DNA of 64,000 bases from Notospermus geniculatus. Lineage: Eukaryota > Nemertea > Pilidiophora > Heteronemertea > Lineidae. Location of the stretch: assembly GCA_002633025.1 (NCBI GenBank), contig NMRB01000212.1:185147-249146 (forward strand), given 5' to 3'. Position 1 is the stretch's first letter, and each line of letters opens with the position of its first letter. Positions 23,401 to 36,800 of the stretch are shown piece after piece. The notes beneath the pieces are model-generated. The model ran no database searches. It saw only the letters and a list, made by a program, of their open reading frames with translations, and was not told the origin of the DNA. Position numbers and translations under genes: made by a program.

Positions 23401-26400
23401 ATGGCTGAGGGAAGGTATACGCATGTTACATTTCCGGCTGAGAATCCACGGCCTCAGTTACAGAGGGATGCATTGTGTATTCGAGGTAGGGCCTTCCCTG
23501 ATATTGGCTTCGGTCTCTTTTCATCCGTTCGTGACAGTAGCCTGTGTTTGTAGAATTCCCATTAATTTCTCATCGTGATAGATTAGAGTATGTATCGATA
23601 GTTGGAGACATGTTTCACGGCTTGAGATAGATGGATCACTCTGACTCATCTATTGTGGGCTTAGCTATGGTTCTACCCTTTGTGTCGGTCTTAAATATCC
23701 CTGACGCAGGGCTTTAGATATATGCAGGAGAATTGGGGTAAAACACTCCTTGAAATCAAGAAACACGAATTTCAGGTTTGAAGGAGTCACAGGTCACAAT
23801 GATGAAACTGTTGTTTTTCACTGTCCACCATCCGTGGGTGTGTTGTTCATCCCTCCCTCCTGTTTCTCTGAACATTGTGATTCCAGTGTGGTATGTTTCA
23901 GCCTGTCAAGTTGGTGTGATTATCTGACTTTTCCTTCCTTGATGTCTTGATGTAGAGTGTGCTCTGTCCGTCTCACTTACCATGTCAAAACTTTTCAGTC
24001 TGTTCTTTCAAGAACAGCCAGTCCTGAGGTAATGCGTCACCTCGCGCATACAGTGGGAGAAAGGAATTGGTGCTAAGATTAGGAACCACTGACTTCCTCG
24101 GGATGCAAACAGCCTACATGATTGTAGCTGCAGTTCAGGAACCAGTGTTACAGGCTATGCAATTTCACATCTTACCTGGATAGTAATGCAACGGTATCAC
24201 CTCTTTCTCTTTTTAGTTATGCGCCTGACCAAACCGGCTCTGACCTTGAATCACCCTATAACATGTGATCTCAGTGACCTTCCCAAAGACTCCTTCAGCC
24301 AAGTGTTAAAGAATGACCTATCAACCGTGCAAGATGCTCCCAACCTTGGCATTGGGGAACTCATGACACTTCCTCAGAATTTTGGGTAGGTTTTCACAGG
24401 TTTGAAGGGAGGCGAGCCCCAAACCAATACTTTTCACTTGTAAACATGTTGATAATGACAGATCATCGCTCTTGTCTTGATTCGGTTTCACATGGTCATG
24501 GGAGAGTGTCCGGAATACGACTCCCCACCCCAGCCCTACTACCACCCAGTGTGTATACAAAGTATACAAAGAAGTGACCAACAGCTCCTTTGATACCGCT
24601 AGTTGATTTTGAGCGGAAAGACTACATTGCCTTTGACAGAGAACTTCTTTTTTCAGGAACATCTTCCTTGGTGAGACGTTCTCCAGTTACATCAGTGTAC
24701 ACAATGACAGCATGCAGACGTGTCGGGATGTTATGGTCAAGGTAAGATAGAAGCAGACGATATATCACTACATCACTGTAACTCGTGGTGAAAAAACAGG
24801 TTTATATTGAATACTTGAATCAAATCCTTAATAATCAGTGACAGCTGTCTGTTTGATTTATGAATTGATTGAAAGATTGACATGATGAACTCAGAACACA
24901 AGATAAAGAAATCACTTTATTGTATTGTTGGTGTTGTTGGGTTTTTGTTGTTGTTGTTGTTGTTTTCCATTTGTTTCAGAAGGTGTCTAGGAAGAGAATC
25001 TAAGAATAAAAGATAAAAAGAACTCAATTTGTTGTTGTTCTTGTTGGTGTTCATTTGTGAAATATGATTTTCTCACATTTCAAACTAACCACGGCCGCAG
25101 CCACTTTATGTCGTCTTCCTCAGAAATAATGAAACAATGTTTTTGTGCTATCATCATGCACGGTTACTCTGGCCAATGAAAGCCCTCTCTCATTGCTGTT
25201 CATCATCTTGTTACAAGAGGAGTGGTGAGATGATGTTACACTTTTTCTGTTGTCAATTGTTTCTGCTGCAACTGTTTTCAGCCATATTTCACACGTTATT
25301 TTGTCTGCGTCATGATGGCGTTTATCATCATCCTTATTACCGCCATATTCCCATTTTTTGAAAATCGTAGCACTTGTCATTCTGCACATTACATTTATAA
25401 CAAATATTCACTAGAGAGGGTTGTTTGCTATAGCAGACTTGTGTTTTATGTGTTTTGTTTCTGTTTTTCCGAAGATTTATGATTCACAATTGTTTATTGG
25501 GCTACTAAGTACCATCTTCATAATGCATAGCCACAGAGTGCCTGTTGTGATATGTTTCTGTAAGTGTATGAGTTCAACAGTAAAAACTTGGTGGTATCAC
25601 AACAGATAATTTATTTCATGGGCCTGAATTCAGGATCTTTGACACCGTGTCTGGCCCCCAGAGAAGGTGGTGGTTAGTGTTGTTGTATACTTTCCTTGTG
25701 CAAGGTTTTTGACCCAGGTTGCTTTTGTCTCTCCAGCTAGGAGTATAAAATGAGTACACAACAAGAGTAGATGTCAGATTGGGTAATTCCTATGAGCCCT
25801 GGGTTCTATGTGTCCCCGCTTCTTGCCAGTCTCTGTGGGTCCCGGAGCCTTTGTCCCAAAACCTTTATGTCCAGGGTTGTAAGTCTCCCAGATTTAGGAC
25901 TCGTAGATATTGGGTTCGTTAGGTTACGTTAGGCTTCAGATGTCAGTGTTAGGGTTAGGCCTATAATGTGCAGAATTGTTTAGACTTTCTAACGTGTACC
26001 ACTATGTCCCTTGCTTCTTTCTGAAAAAGAAGCTTCTAGTAACCAGGGCAGATGGAACTGGTACCCACTGAACCTTGGGCACGAAGAACCAGGGACACAA
26101 AGAACCCAGCAGATGCAAAGGAGTGTCCCGAGTAAATGACTATAGAGCCTGAAGGTGTCTCCATAGTCAAACCTTCCGCTCATGCTGCAGGGAGTCATGT
26201 TTGTAGCATTATTCCCATTTTGACCTGTGTCATTGAAGAACTTTCCTAAAATTATCTTACAGTAGCAGATTGTGTCAGCGATTATTCCAACACCAACTTG
26301 CATCCACTTGGTATGCCCAAGTGATATGAGTTAATGTATTTGTTAGGTTTTTCTTCGGCTAATGCATTCATTCCATTCATTTTGTTCCGTCACCGGTGAT

Positions 26401-29400
26401 CATTGGATGTGGATAATACTCTCGTGATGAATTATTCAATGGCCACTTATGTGGTCAGTTTCCAGGGCTGTCGAAATAGAGCAGTGGAAACATCGGGGCC
26501 TGATACATCTCCGGTTGGGAGTTGGAAATCGCGACCCTTGAGTGGACTGGCTCTCCTTGACAGTGCTGTGCTCAGGTTTCCTCCTGCAATACTTTGTCCT
26601 AGTTGTCATGGAGCCCATCCTCTGTATCTAGCTGTCCACTGCATGCCAAATCAGCCAGCTGAGCCATGTTTAGGGTCGGTGCGTTGATTGGAATAGTTCT
26701 CTGACTCACTCAATCAGACAACACCGATGAAAATGTCAATATGCGAGATTGCCCGCTGTTCTGCCTGACCTTGAGGTCACGCTTCTTTGCTGGGTGATTG
26801 ATCATGGCACTAAAAATAGAAAATACAGCAACAAAACTGAAGCACATTTCTTCAATATTTCGTCCATTTTAAGCCTTGTCCATTTTGAGCCCTCTCCATT
26901 TTGTCCAGATCTCTCATCTTCTGATGGCCAACCAAATACACGCCTCTCGTCATCCAATGGTTGTATTGGATAGCGGACATTCATAGTGATGTTGGTACAA
27001 ATATGAAACCAATGTCAATAATGTGATTTAGGGATGTCGGAATTCCGCTCCAGGCAATCAGGGGAGTGGACTAATCTAATGAAGATATTAGTCACCTTTT
27101 AATGTATTGTGGCTATCTGGCTTGATCACCATAACACGCTGCCCCAGGATCAATTTGTACTTTTAACTCTTTCAGTGTCCAAAACCTGTTTTAAAGGCCC
27201 AGTCTTGTCATATCATATCACCGACCCTTTCAACACTTTCTTCGAATTCTTTCAAATTGTGATGGTTGGAACCTTGTTTTTCCAGGCCGACCTACAGACG
27301 AGCCTTCAGCGTCTATCCCTCTCTGGAACTAGCAATGAACCAGTGCCTGAGCTGCCACCAGATTCAAGCATCGATGATGTCATACACCACGAAGTCAAGG
27401 AACTCGGCACACATATGTAAGAGTGTCATGGCAATCTACATGTAACTCTCAGGTTAAGCAATCAACAGCCTCTGTACATACTCCATCTCAGTACTTTGAA
27501 TCCCTCATCGTTGTACTTTGGCGCAAATACACTAAATATTGGATCATCATGTCAACATTGCATGTCACAATTTTCAGTTCATTTCTTTGTTTTTCAGACT
27601 AGTGTGTGCAGTAACTTATACTACAGCTGCCAGTGAAAAGATGTACTTCAGAAAATTCTTTAAATTTCAGGTAAACATTGCATGGTTCTCACACTAATTA
27701 GCCTGTAAAACTTTTTCCTGAGTTCAGTTATTGTTATATTTCCAAGAAAATGATCCCACTAGTTTTCTGCCTTTGTCACCAAATCATTTCTGAGATGGTC
27801 CCTACAAAAATGGAAGTGAAAGACAACATTGCACCTCAAATGCCGGCCCCAAGAAACATGCGGCGAATCGGTATCCATGACAACTCATTATAAGAGATTG
27901 CTGTCTGTCAGCTCGTCACCCAAAGTTAAATTTCTAATCCAGTTATCCTGACCTCGGCTGCCTAGCGAGTATTTCTCCTCTTAGTAAATGTCAAAATAAT
28001 CAATTTAAAATCTGGCTGAAAACTAATGGAAATAACATCAGGGAATTGTGTAGAAGATATAGACAACTTGTAGAAAAAGCACCAGGTGTCGTGGATTGTC
28101 CACTGGATGTGATTTTAGGATGTGCGTGTTGTGACCATCATCTTTCCAAATCAAAATGTTGTCTTTGTTTTCCAGGTGCTGAAGCCGCTGGATTTGAAGC
28201 CTAAATTCTACAATGCTGAGGTGAGGATTGATGGGGTGTATCTTGTCAGAAATCCTGATCGATATTGACTTATGGCTGCTGCATGGCTAAATATGTCCCA
28301 ACTTGTGTTACCAGTTTTGTCATTTTCGAATGTCCAGTCTTATCATGAGTAATGCTCTGTTTTGCTAAGCATCTTGTCTGTTTCTTGTCCACTGGGAGAT
28401 CGTTTACATAATAACCACTTCACGTGGCATTTGGTCCAATTTTATGATTCGCAGAATACTACATTGTCAGGTTAATATGGACTTTCCTGGCCAAAGTAGT
28501 GAGAGCGACATCTTATTTCTTTGGGCCAGAAAAGTCCTTATTGGCTTGAAAATACGGTCTTGCTTTTGTGAATAAAGTAAATATCGCCCTCTATTGTCTC
28601 ATCTTTATTGTAAACTGTATATTGATGACCATATTCACTTGTTCCACTTAGTATCATAATTGCCTCTTGTTGTACCTTCTTCCTTGACCAGGCTGTGTTA
28701 CTTTGCTCGTTATCCAAATCAGTCATCTCCTCACATTATGTTTCCAATTCAATATTCTTGATTTACAGCTTAATGTTCGGGTCTTAAGTCAAGTTTAATC
28801 GAATGATTTGCCAAATTTGTCACATTGTTTGTATGATGTTCATTAATCGTGTTCATATGCTTCTCTCCCTAGGATTTTATTGTAAGTCTTTCTATTTGTA
28901 ATGTCTGTTCTACGTGTATTTGACTGTCTGCCATACGAGGGGGGTTCAGTTTCATCCAGTACCCATCCTATACGTGATGAGGACTGGTGTTTGCTGAATC
29001 AAAACATTTTGAAGGCTTTGGTTCTACTTGAAATGGCTTCTTGTGTATCTTTTATTCTTATGGTCAATTATTTTTCATTTTCACGGTGTAAGTCTGTGAG
29101 TTATTATTTTATTTCTGCTGGCTAATGTGGTAGATTAGACCCCTATCATTATTCTGATTTGCTTGGTAATGGTTACAGGAGTGTGTGGCAGTCTGCTCTC
29201 CTGGGTACTGATCCCATCCCCTCAAAAGCTCTGCTATACTTGTGTTTGTNAAATCTCTGTATCTATGGTGTTGTTCAGTCGTGATTATTTCGAATGCTCT
29301 GACCATGGCTGCAGAAGTGCCATCTATTGTAGTTGAATGGAAGTGTAGTTGCATATTGAGAAGGACCTGCTGAGAGAAATTCCTACATATTGAGAAGGAC

Positions 29401-30751
29401 CTGCTGAGAGAAATTCCTACAAGTTGTTGCTTCACAAAAATAGGCCTATCCTGACTGTCCGAATCTGATAACGGATACTTGCAATACCCCAACAGGCCAT
29501 CTCCATTTGTCAGTTAGGCCGGGGGTTCAAATGGTTCCCCATTATTATTGAATTCACTGTGACTGTTTCAGAAAAGAGAAGAAGTTAGTATATGGCAAGG
29601 TGAATGTCCTCAATCCGATGGACACCCGACAATATCTCTATTGTTTGACCCCAAAACCAGAGCTGTATGGAGAGAGCAAGATTATCAAGGGGGTGACCAA
29701 CATTGGTAAGCTCGATATCGTCTGGAAGACAAGTATGGGAGAAAAAGGGCGTCTACAGACCAGTCCCTTACAGAGAGTGGTGAGTAGTTGGAGAATATTT
29801 CGGCTGTCGTGAATGATTTTGGGTCTGTAGGTGATTCATTGTGGCTAATTTGGCACATGCCGGACTGACATCACAAGAGATTGAAGTGATAAAAAGGAGG
29901 GCTTCATTGTGTGCATTTGAGGGCTACATTACTTTGGATACCCCATTTCCGACCGTTTTCTCCTTTCTCTGCAGGCACCAGGCTATGGTGACATCCGGTT
30001 GACCGTTGAGTACATGCCCGATGCCATCCCCGTCGAGAAACCATTTAATGTGACATACAAGGTGACGAACTGTAGGTAAGAGATGAGGAGGCTTGCGATC
30101 TCATCTTGCTCCTGAGATCATCTGTTCCTTATCTTGCGGAATGACGGTAAGCCCTGGGTGGGGTGCTGGGCGGATCTCACACACCCCCCCCTCAGCTTCT
30201 TATCCTAGCAAGAGGGGAGTGAGCAGTAGTTATTGTCATCCTTCCCATTTGACACAGCCATTTTGTTCTTCCAGTGATCGTACAATGGACCTAACCCTTT
30301 CCCTTGAGAATACAAAAGGCTGTGGATTGCTATGGTCAGGTTTATCTGGACGACAACTTGGGAAGTTGGGACCAAGTGAGAGCAAGAAACTCAACCTTGG
30401 CTTGATAGGGATCTGTCCTGGATTACAGGTATGTGCAGGGTAGTCTGGTAGACCTACACTGTCGGTAGTGAGAATGCTAACTTGCCACATAATTTGGTAT
30501 GATTGCAACTGACTTCAAAAACCAAGTTCCACAGCATTCAAGTCAGGGTAAACATAACTAAGAGCTAGACAGATAGGTGGTACGGTGATCAGTGAACGTT
30601 GATTATACAGTCATCACTCATGTTTTCTTCTTGTTTACATTTTCAGACGATATCAGGCCTGAAACTGACAGACACATTCCTGAAAAGAACATATGAACAT
30701 GATGAGATAGCCCAGATCTTCATCTACTCTTCAAACAACAACAGTGGATGA
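23401..30751 (+). CDS. TRAPPC13: TRAPPC13, trafficking protein particle complex subunit 13
   Basis: Exons: 23401-23485, 24217-24385, 24657-24741, 27286-27416, 27598-27670, 28176-28220, (missing), 29572-29779, 29975-30075, 30275-30428, 30647-30751 (TGA). All junctions are GT/AG and phases agree except across the missing exon. Diagnostic stretches are [86 protein letters not shown] and [17 protein letters not shown]. The protein is a subunit of metazoan TRAPP III, a Rab GEF acting in ER-Golgi traffic and autophagy. Exon 1 (28 codons) is chosen because its leftover base G completes Val with exon 2 and it aligns with the short leader of known orthologues. About 50 conserved residues between FYNAE and KLVYG are absent; the N at 29250 lies in that interval, so the exon was probably lost in assembly. 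Confidence 0.93.
24742..27285 (+). other. TRAPPC13 intron 3 (2.5 kb)
   Basis: No other gene is seen in it. It contains a (TTG)n microsatellite at about 24945-24965. Open frames near 25120, 25989 and 26403 are short and motif-free. Confidence 0.7.
28873..28881 (+). other. Candidate 9-nt microexon of TRAPPC13
   Basis: GATTTTATT sits between a pyrimidine-rich acceptor (CTTCTCTCCCTAG) and a perfect donor GTAAGT. It is in phase 0, as required after the exon ending FYNAE, and would add Asp-Phe-Ile. This is only a splice-site pattern and could be chance. Confidence 0.35.
29250..29250. other. Assembly join (single N) in TRAPPC13 intron
   Basis: Single ambiguous base. Unlike the other single-N joins, no flanking duplication is visible. 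A conserved TRAPPC13 exon is missing from this interval. A 35-bp perfect tandem duplication lies just right of it (about 29354-29421). Confidence 0.7.
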
Positions 30752-30793
30752 AGTCACACTGCTGAGGATCAAAAAATGTGCCAATGATTGTGC

Positions 30794-30799
30794 AATAAA
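30794..30799 (+). terminator. Polyadenylation signal AATAAA for TRAPPC13
   Basis: AATAAA lies 43 bases after the TRAPPC13 stop codon and is followed by a T/GT-rich stretch. Confidence 0.65.
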
Positions 30800-32730
30800 A
30801 ATGACTTATTTCTTTCTATTGCTGACGAGTCTTCTTTGTCATTTCTGGTGTGTTTGGAGAAATTATCCTCTTGATAAATGCCCTGTTTCCATATCTTCCC
30901 TGTTCCCATATCAACCCAATATCTAAAAGTACCATGCATGTATGTTTCAGAGGAAAGCAGGCCTAATATTTTTCTGAGCAGGTCAAACATTGATGGTACA
31001 ATGTATGTACCATCAGGTCAGAAGATATCTTTCCCAACTGAGGCCTACTTCGTGCTGAGGTTTTGTAGCCGACTGCCGTGTGTACTGCTTTTGGCTCCCT
31101 CTATATTATGCTCTCTTCTGATGAGTAAAGTGGGTACCATTGGGTTCACAGTTCTGGGCTTGAAATTCTTTACCCTGATCTTTCAGATCCTTGCCTCATG
31201 TCATGTGATATATGTGTTTATTTTCAGGTATGTGCGAGCTAATAAAATGATAAAAATATCTATGAAATATTTCCTTCTTGTTCGTATATTATTGTCTGAT
31301 TTTGATGCGCCATAAATTCATCAAAATCAACCATGTGCATTGTTTGCTTCAAACTCCATAGTTTGGTCCTGTTGAAACTACAATTACCTTTGATGCTTTT
31401 GTTGACGTGATTCTGCATGTATGATTTATTGATATCTAGCTACTTGATTCTAACCTCATTCCACATGTGCGTATCTATCTCCCTGTCCTGAGGTAATTAG
31501 TGGTTCTTGGCGTTCACTCCTTAGGTCACCGCGTACTTGCTTATCACCTCGAAGTGAATTTGCATTTGGGTGTTCACGCCGTGACAAACGCCGTGTTAAA
31601 GGCGTGCAGAGGGCGGGGGTCTTAATTGGGACTCCAGTAGGTGTTCGCACTGTGTGACAGACGGTACGATGTGAAAAGGGCGGGGTTCCTGAGTTGGGTT
31701 TCGTTTTGAGGGCGGGTAACCGACGTGATTAGGGTAGACAGACGTCCAGTGTTGGAGGCAGTTTCGGTAGGGTCTGTACAGTGATAGAAGTGTTCAGGTC
31801 CCATCCGATAGTGTGATAGTGGTACGAAAACGTTATTGTTCGCTTTCCTGGTGACATCGGTTTTTTGTACCATTGCCGAATCGGATATTAAGTTTGAACA
31901 AAATTAATGCGGTGTTCAGCTGCTCATCATTGATTTTATTTGATACTTTGATCAACATAACCAGATAAGGCAACCTCCAAACATGCCAAATGAAACTCAA
32001 TACGTACATATTGACATAATTGCATCGGCCCAAATGATGAGAAGCACGTTCATATGATCGTCTGCTGTGAATGGGAGTGGTTGCTCGGTTATTGTAGCCT
32101 CGTCGATTTCCTGACATGAGAAAACAACATTTGGGCGTGCTAATCGGTGCGTTTGTTTAGTTTTATTATTATAACAACAATCTACATAAGCTCATGTTTC
32201 TCATTGAATCGCCTCGTTACGCCATGGTTACTCAGGAAATGTTATGTTGCTGTGCTCCACGAGGGGGACTACTTCCTGCGCAACAATCAATGCGAATTCC
32301 ACTCACCCGAGATCCTTTGCGCTGAAACTAGGATATATCCATCCATCTGCGGGATTTGCAATCGATGGGCTTGGCAGACGACGGCAGGTACCGTTTTCAT
32401 TGGAGACATTAAGTAGGTTCATTACTGCACAGGATATCACTCTTAAAAGCAGTCGGTGGTTAGTCATGAAATTTCATTGAAAGTGAGTTCGTGGGCAATT
32501 TTTTAAATCCAGGAACATTGGTTTCGGGAGTAAAAAGCAGGGAAATCTCACTTTAAGACTTTTTCGGCGGCTTGGGATGTTAAGACACTAAGAAACCAAA
32601 ATCCGCAAGTTTGTGGAGAATCTTTGTTTATGCTTGTGGACGAAGACACGAAAGGATTTAGCAACGTGGCGTGACACGTGTTAACCGAAGGTCAAGTTAC
32701 GATCTTTGAAAATGCTCAAACAGTGGACAC
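30800..32730. other. Intergenic between TRAPPC13 and the ankyrin gene
   Basis: No exon recognised. A 145-codon frame at 30878-31315 is open but lacks motifs and lies just beyond the TRAPPC13 polyadenylation signal. G-rich sequence near 31560-31700 is unassigned. Confidence 0.4.
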
Positions 32731-32734
32731 CTGT

Positions 32735-33560
32735 TGATTTCACTCATTAGAGATCACATCGTTGTATGACGTGTTGGTGGTTCCAGTCATTAGAGATCAC
32801 ATCCTTGTGAGGTGTGATGCTTGTTGATTTACTCGTTAGAGATCACATTAGTTATATGTTGCTGGTTTCACTCATTAGAGATCACATCATTCTGTGACGT
32901 ATGTTGATTTCGCTCAATAGAGATCACATGCTTGTGTCACGTGTGCTGGTTCCACTCATTAGAGATCACATCCTTGTGTGACCTGTTGATTTCACTCATT
33001 AGAGATCACATCCTTGTGTGACCCATGTTGATTTCACTCATCAGAGATCACATCCTTGTGTGACCTATGTTGATTTCACTCATCAGAGATCACATCCTTG
33101 TGTGACCTGTTGATTTCACTCATTAGAGATCACATCCTTGTGTGACCCATGTTGATTTCACTCATTAGAGATCACATCCTTGTGTGACCTATGTTTATTT
33201 CACTCATTAGACATCACATCCTTTGTGACCCATATTGATTTCACTCATTAGAGATCACATCCTTGTGTGACCCATGTTGATTTCACTCATTAGAGATCAC
33301 ATCCTTGTGTGACCTATGTTGATTTCACTCATTAGATATCACATTATTGCATGATGCAGGTTGATTTAACTCATTGGAGATCATTTTGTTGGGGAGATCA
33401 CATCCTTGTGTGACCTATGTTGATTTCACTCATTAGATATCACATTATTGCGTGACGCAAGTTGATTTAACTCACGAGATCATTTTGTTGGGGAGATCAC
33501 ATCCTTGTGTGACGTATGTTGATTTCACCTGCTAGAGATTACATCGTTGTATGACGTAGG
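32735..33560. repeat. ~42-bp minisatellite upstream of ankyrin gene
   Basis: About 18-20 copies of a unit with TCACTCATTAGAGATCACAT and CCTTGTGTGACC, 40-43 bp long. The central copies are almost identical and both edges are degenerate. It ends about 240 bp before the ATG at 33801, so it lies in or near the promoter. Confidence 0.9.
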
Positions 33561-33800
33561 CTTTGCCAACGAAAAAGGGATGATTTGCCTGACATAGGAG
33601 GGTTGCTGTGACCAAATCTGCTCTAAATGAACGTTGTGACAAATCTGCTGTAAATGGTCGTTGGAAACACGCACCCAGATATGATCAAATTCTCTGGATC
33701 AAAAAACTTCCCGTTTGAAGCAGTGACTATGGCTTCATTTCTACAGATTGGAAACTTTGGCTGAAATAAATATTTTTTACGTCGTGGGTAACCTTTGACA

Positions 33801-36800
33801 ATGTCTGAGGAAGATTCATTCGAAACCTCCAAACTCTTCGAGATAATTTGCCTCCTGGAAGAGGACGCTCCATCGAAGTTTTTGGAAGCGATAACCTCCG
33901 GCGGTGACGTTAACAAGACCGATGAATGTGGTAACGGCTACTTGCATTTACTGTGTGGAAACTCTGAACTTAATGAGACAAGCCCTGCCGTGTACCTGCC
34001 AATGGTGTATCAACTAGCCAACGCTGGCGTTCATGTGAATGCTCAAAATGCTAACGGCAACACGGCTCTCCATTTCGCTGTCACCAACAACGTGTTGGAC
34101 AGAGTCATTAACGTGCTTTTAAAGGTCGGGGCGGACATGAACTTGAGTAACTCTGATGGACTGACTCCCCTAGAAATGTGTAAGAATCCGTTAACTTTGA
34201 AAACATTCGAGATATTTTCTCCGGGTCTCCCTGCAGTTGTCAAAGACCGCGATACAATAAAACTGAAGGAATTGTTGACCAAATGTTGGTGCTACTCAAA
34301 TAACGTGATGTCTGATGATGTTATCGGCGATACTGATGAGAAAGACTTTTCAAACTTGCTCAAGCAAGGCATGGAAAAGACGGCCTTCATCCACGCAACC
34401 TTGGCAGGGGACAAACAACGTATGAGGACCACGTATAAGAAGGACTTGGTGGATGTTAATGCTGAAGATCATTCGTATATCAATGCCAAGGGAGAGGTCA
34501 AGCCCATACCGTTACTTATAGAAACAATCAACATGAACCTGATAGAATCTGTCAAGTTTCTTGTCAAAAAGAAAGTCAACGTTAACATGGACTTCAGCAT
34601 TCGGAACGAGAACGTCGGGCCTTTCTACCATTACTTTGCAAGCACGTGTCCGCCCAAGAAACAAGAGACTTTGGCGCTAATCATGAGGACGGCGGACATA
34701 TCCCTTGTGAACGGGAATATCCGGATTGATTTCTTGTACCGACTATGGAAGGAGCGGTTCCCGACGGAGGTTTTGGGGAGGTACGTGGTCGGTGGTGTGA
34801 GCCTGAATGTAAAAGACTCCAACTTTAATACCCTCAGGGATAGGATTTTGTTGGACTCCCTCAACTGTGATGTCCTGACGAGAAAGGAGAATCTCCACTA
34901 TGTGGACCAGCATCTGTTGGGGTTGGTGGAGTCGGGTAACGTTGAGTACATCAAGAAGATGTTCGAGGAGGGCTACGATAACATCCTGATAGAGAACCCA
35001 CAGGGAAGGAATGCTCTTTCCGTGGCCAAGAGGGCAAATCAAGCCGATATGGTGTCGTTCTTGGAGGCCTTACCAACGCTACAGGTGAGTCGACGGGCAC
35101 GCTTTGCCTTGAATCCGCTGACCCTTGTCTCTCTTTCCATGGGCTGATCCTTGAGGGCAGTTTAGGCTCGAATAATGCCTACCGATCATCGAAACCGGGC
35201 CTCTTTCTAAGTTGCCACCGCCGCGCCATCGTAATCCCCAGTCAGCCAATTGCAGTTTAGTCTCGGTCACGAAGCTGCTGTTGCGAATCGTGAGAACCGC
35301 AAAGTTTATGTGTAGCAACACAGCGGAACAAAACTGCAGGCTGCGCGAGACTAATTTCATTTCTGGCCATAAGAAGTAGGCCTACATGTATCTATCATAA
35401 TGATTCCTGATGAATAGATGTCCACGTCGCAGAAGTAAAGTGCCATTCTTCACGAAGGCCGAAATGCTGATCTATTTTGCTCTTTGAGTTTCGAGCCACA
35501 GGTACCACCTGTACTCGGAGTATACGTAGTAATTGCCGAGCCCTTATTAGGGCCGTTTACACAAGCAACTTTCATTATGCAACTTCATGCAACTTGTTGC
35601 ATAAACCTGATGAGACCAAAAATTTCATCAAAGTTGCATGCATGTGTAAACGGACATGCAACTTGTTGCAACTGCCTACTGCAACTTGTTGCAAATTTAG
35701 GATCCAGATCCTATTTTCTGGTGAAGTTGCAACAAGTTGCACGTCGCTGGCCATTGAGAATACAGCAAAAAATCATGTGACGTCTACTAAAGCCAAAATG
35801 GCTGCCGAACAAAGGATTCCCGCCCATATTCCTGCAACTTGTTGCGAACTTCTGCAACTTATCGCACTGGATGTTGCAATGTGTAAACGTCACAGGTAGA
35901 CTGCAACAAGTTGCAGGTTGCAGCAACTTGCAACTTGGTGCAACCTAGTGTAAACCTCCTTTATCTTCGACACTCGCCTTGACCAGGACAACGGACCATC
36001 CCTCCCAGTGGCTCATCCCAACCATTTGGATGTACTTGGCCCATGCGCAGTCACTGCCGTGTCCCCCCTCCCAAAATCGACATACTTGACTCCATCAGCC
36101 CTGCTGTCCCTCCCAACAACATTCTCTACTTCTCGGTCTCCAGTCCGCACGTCTTCACCACGACTCTCTCGTGTTCGAAGCGATTACATTTCCAACCGAT
36201 CTATTGATGTATTAATCAATGCATCACGGGAGTCAAGCAGGCCATGGGGAAATATGGAGAGTCGCACATTGTAACAAGAAATCGCACCTTTCTTAATGAA
36301 TGAAACATGGGTCTTGACGCTCACTATAGCCATTTTTTCTAGTTCATCGCAAATGAGATTATATATGTTGGCAGATCGATAGTGCGACGACGAGTACGGC
36401 TCCCAGACCGTAAAAAATCTATAATCCCGAACAATTACCATATCATATGGCCGCTGACCGGCGTCAATTTGCAATTACCTCGTTTTTATACAATTTATAT
36501 TTTATGCCGATAATACAAGATACTTCTTGTATCCACTGAGATCTGCTCACAGATCATACGCACGCCAATGCAGGATACGTACCCGCTGGAAGGGGTTTTA
36601 GGCTCGAAAATTGCATATACATGTACATGTATTTCGTCCCTTTTAAGCTAGGTTTGCCTCCGATATTATCTAAATTATTCCAATCAACGCGGATTGAATG
36701 ACCGCACACTCCAGTGAAAGCACCTGGCAAAGTGCCCCTTGAAAACATGCATTATTTAGTGACAGTTTTGTCGTGCAGTTTGGTTTGACGCAGAGGCACG

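Noticed and set aside
30878-31315. 145-codon plus-strand frame
   Set aside because: Lies just past the TRAPPC13 polyadenylation signal, has no family motif and no clear start context.
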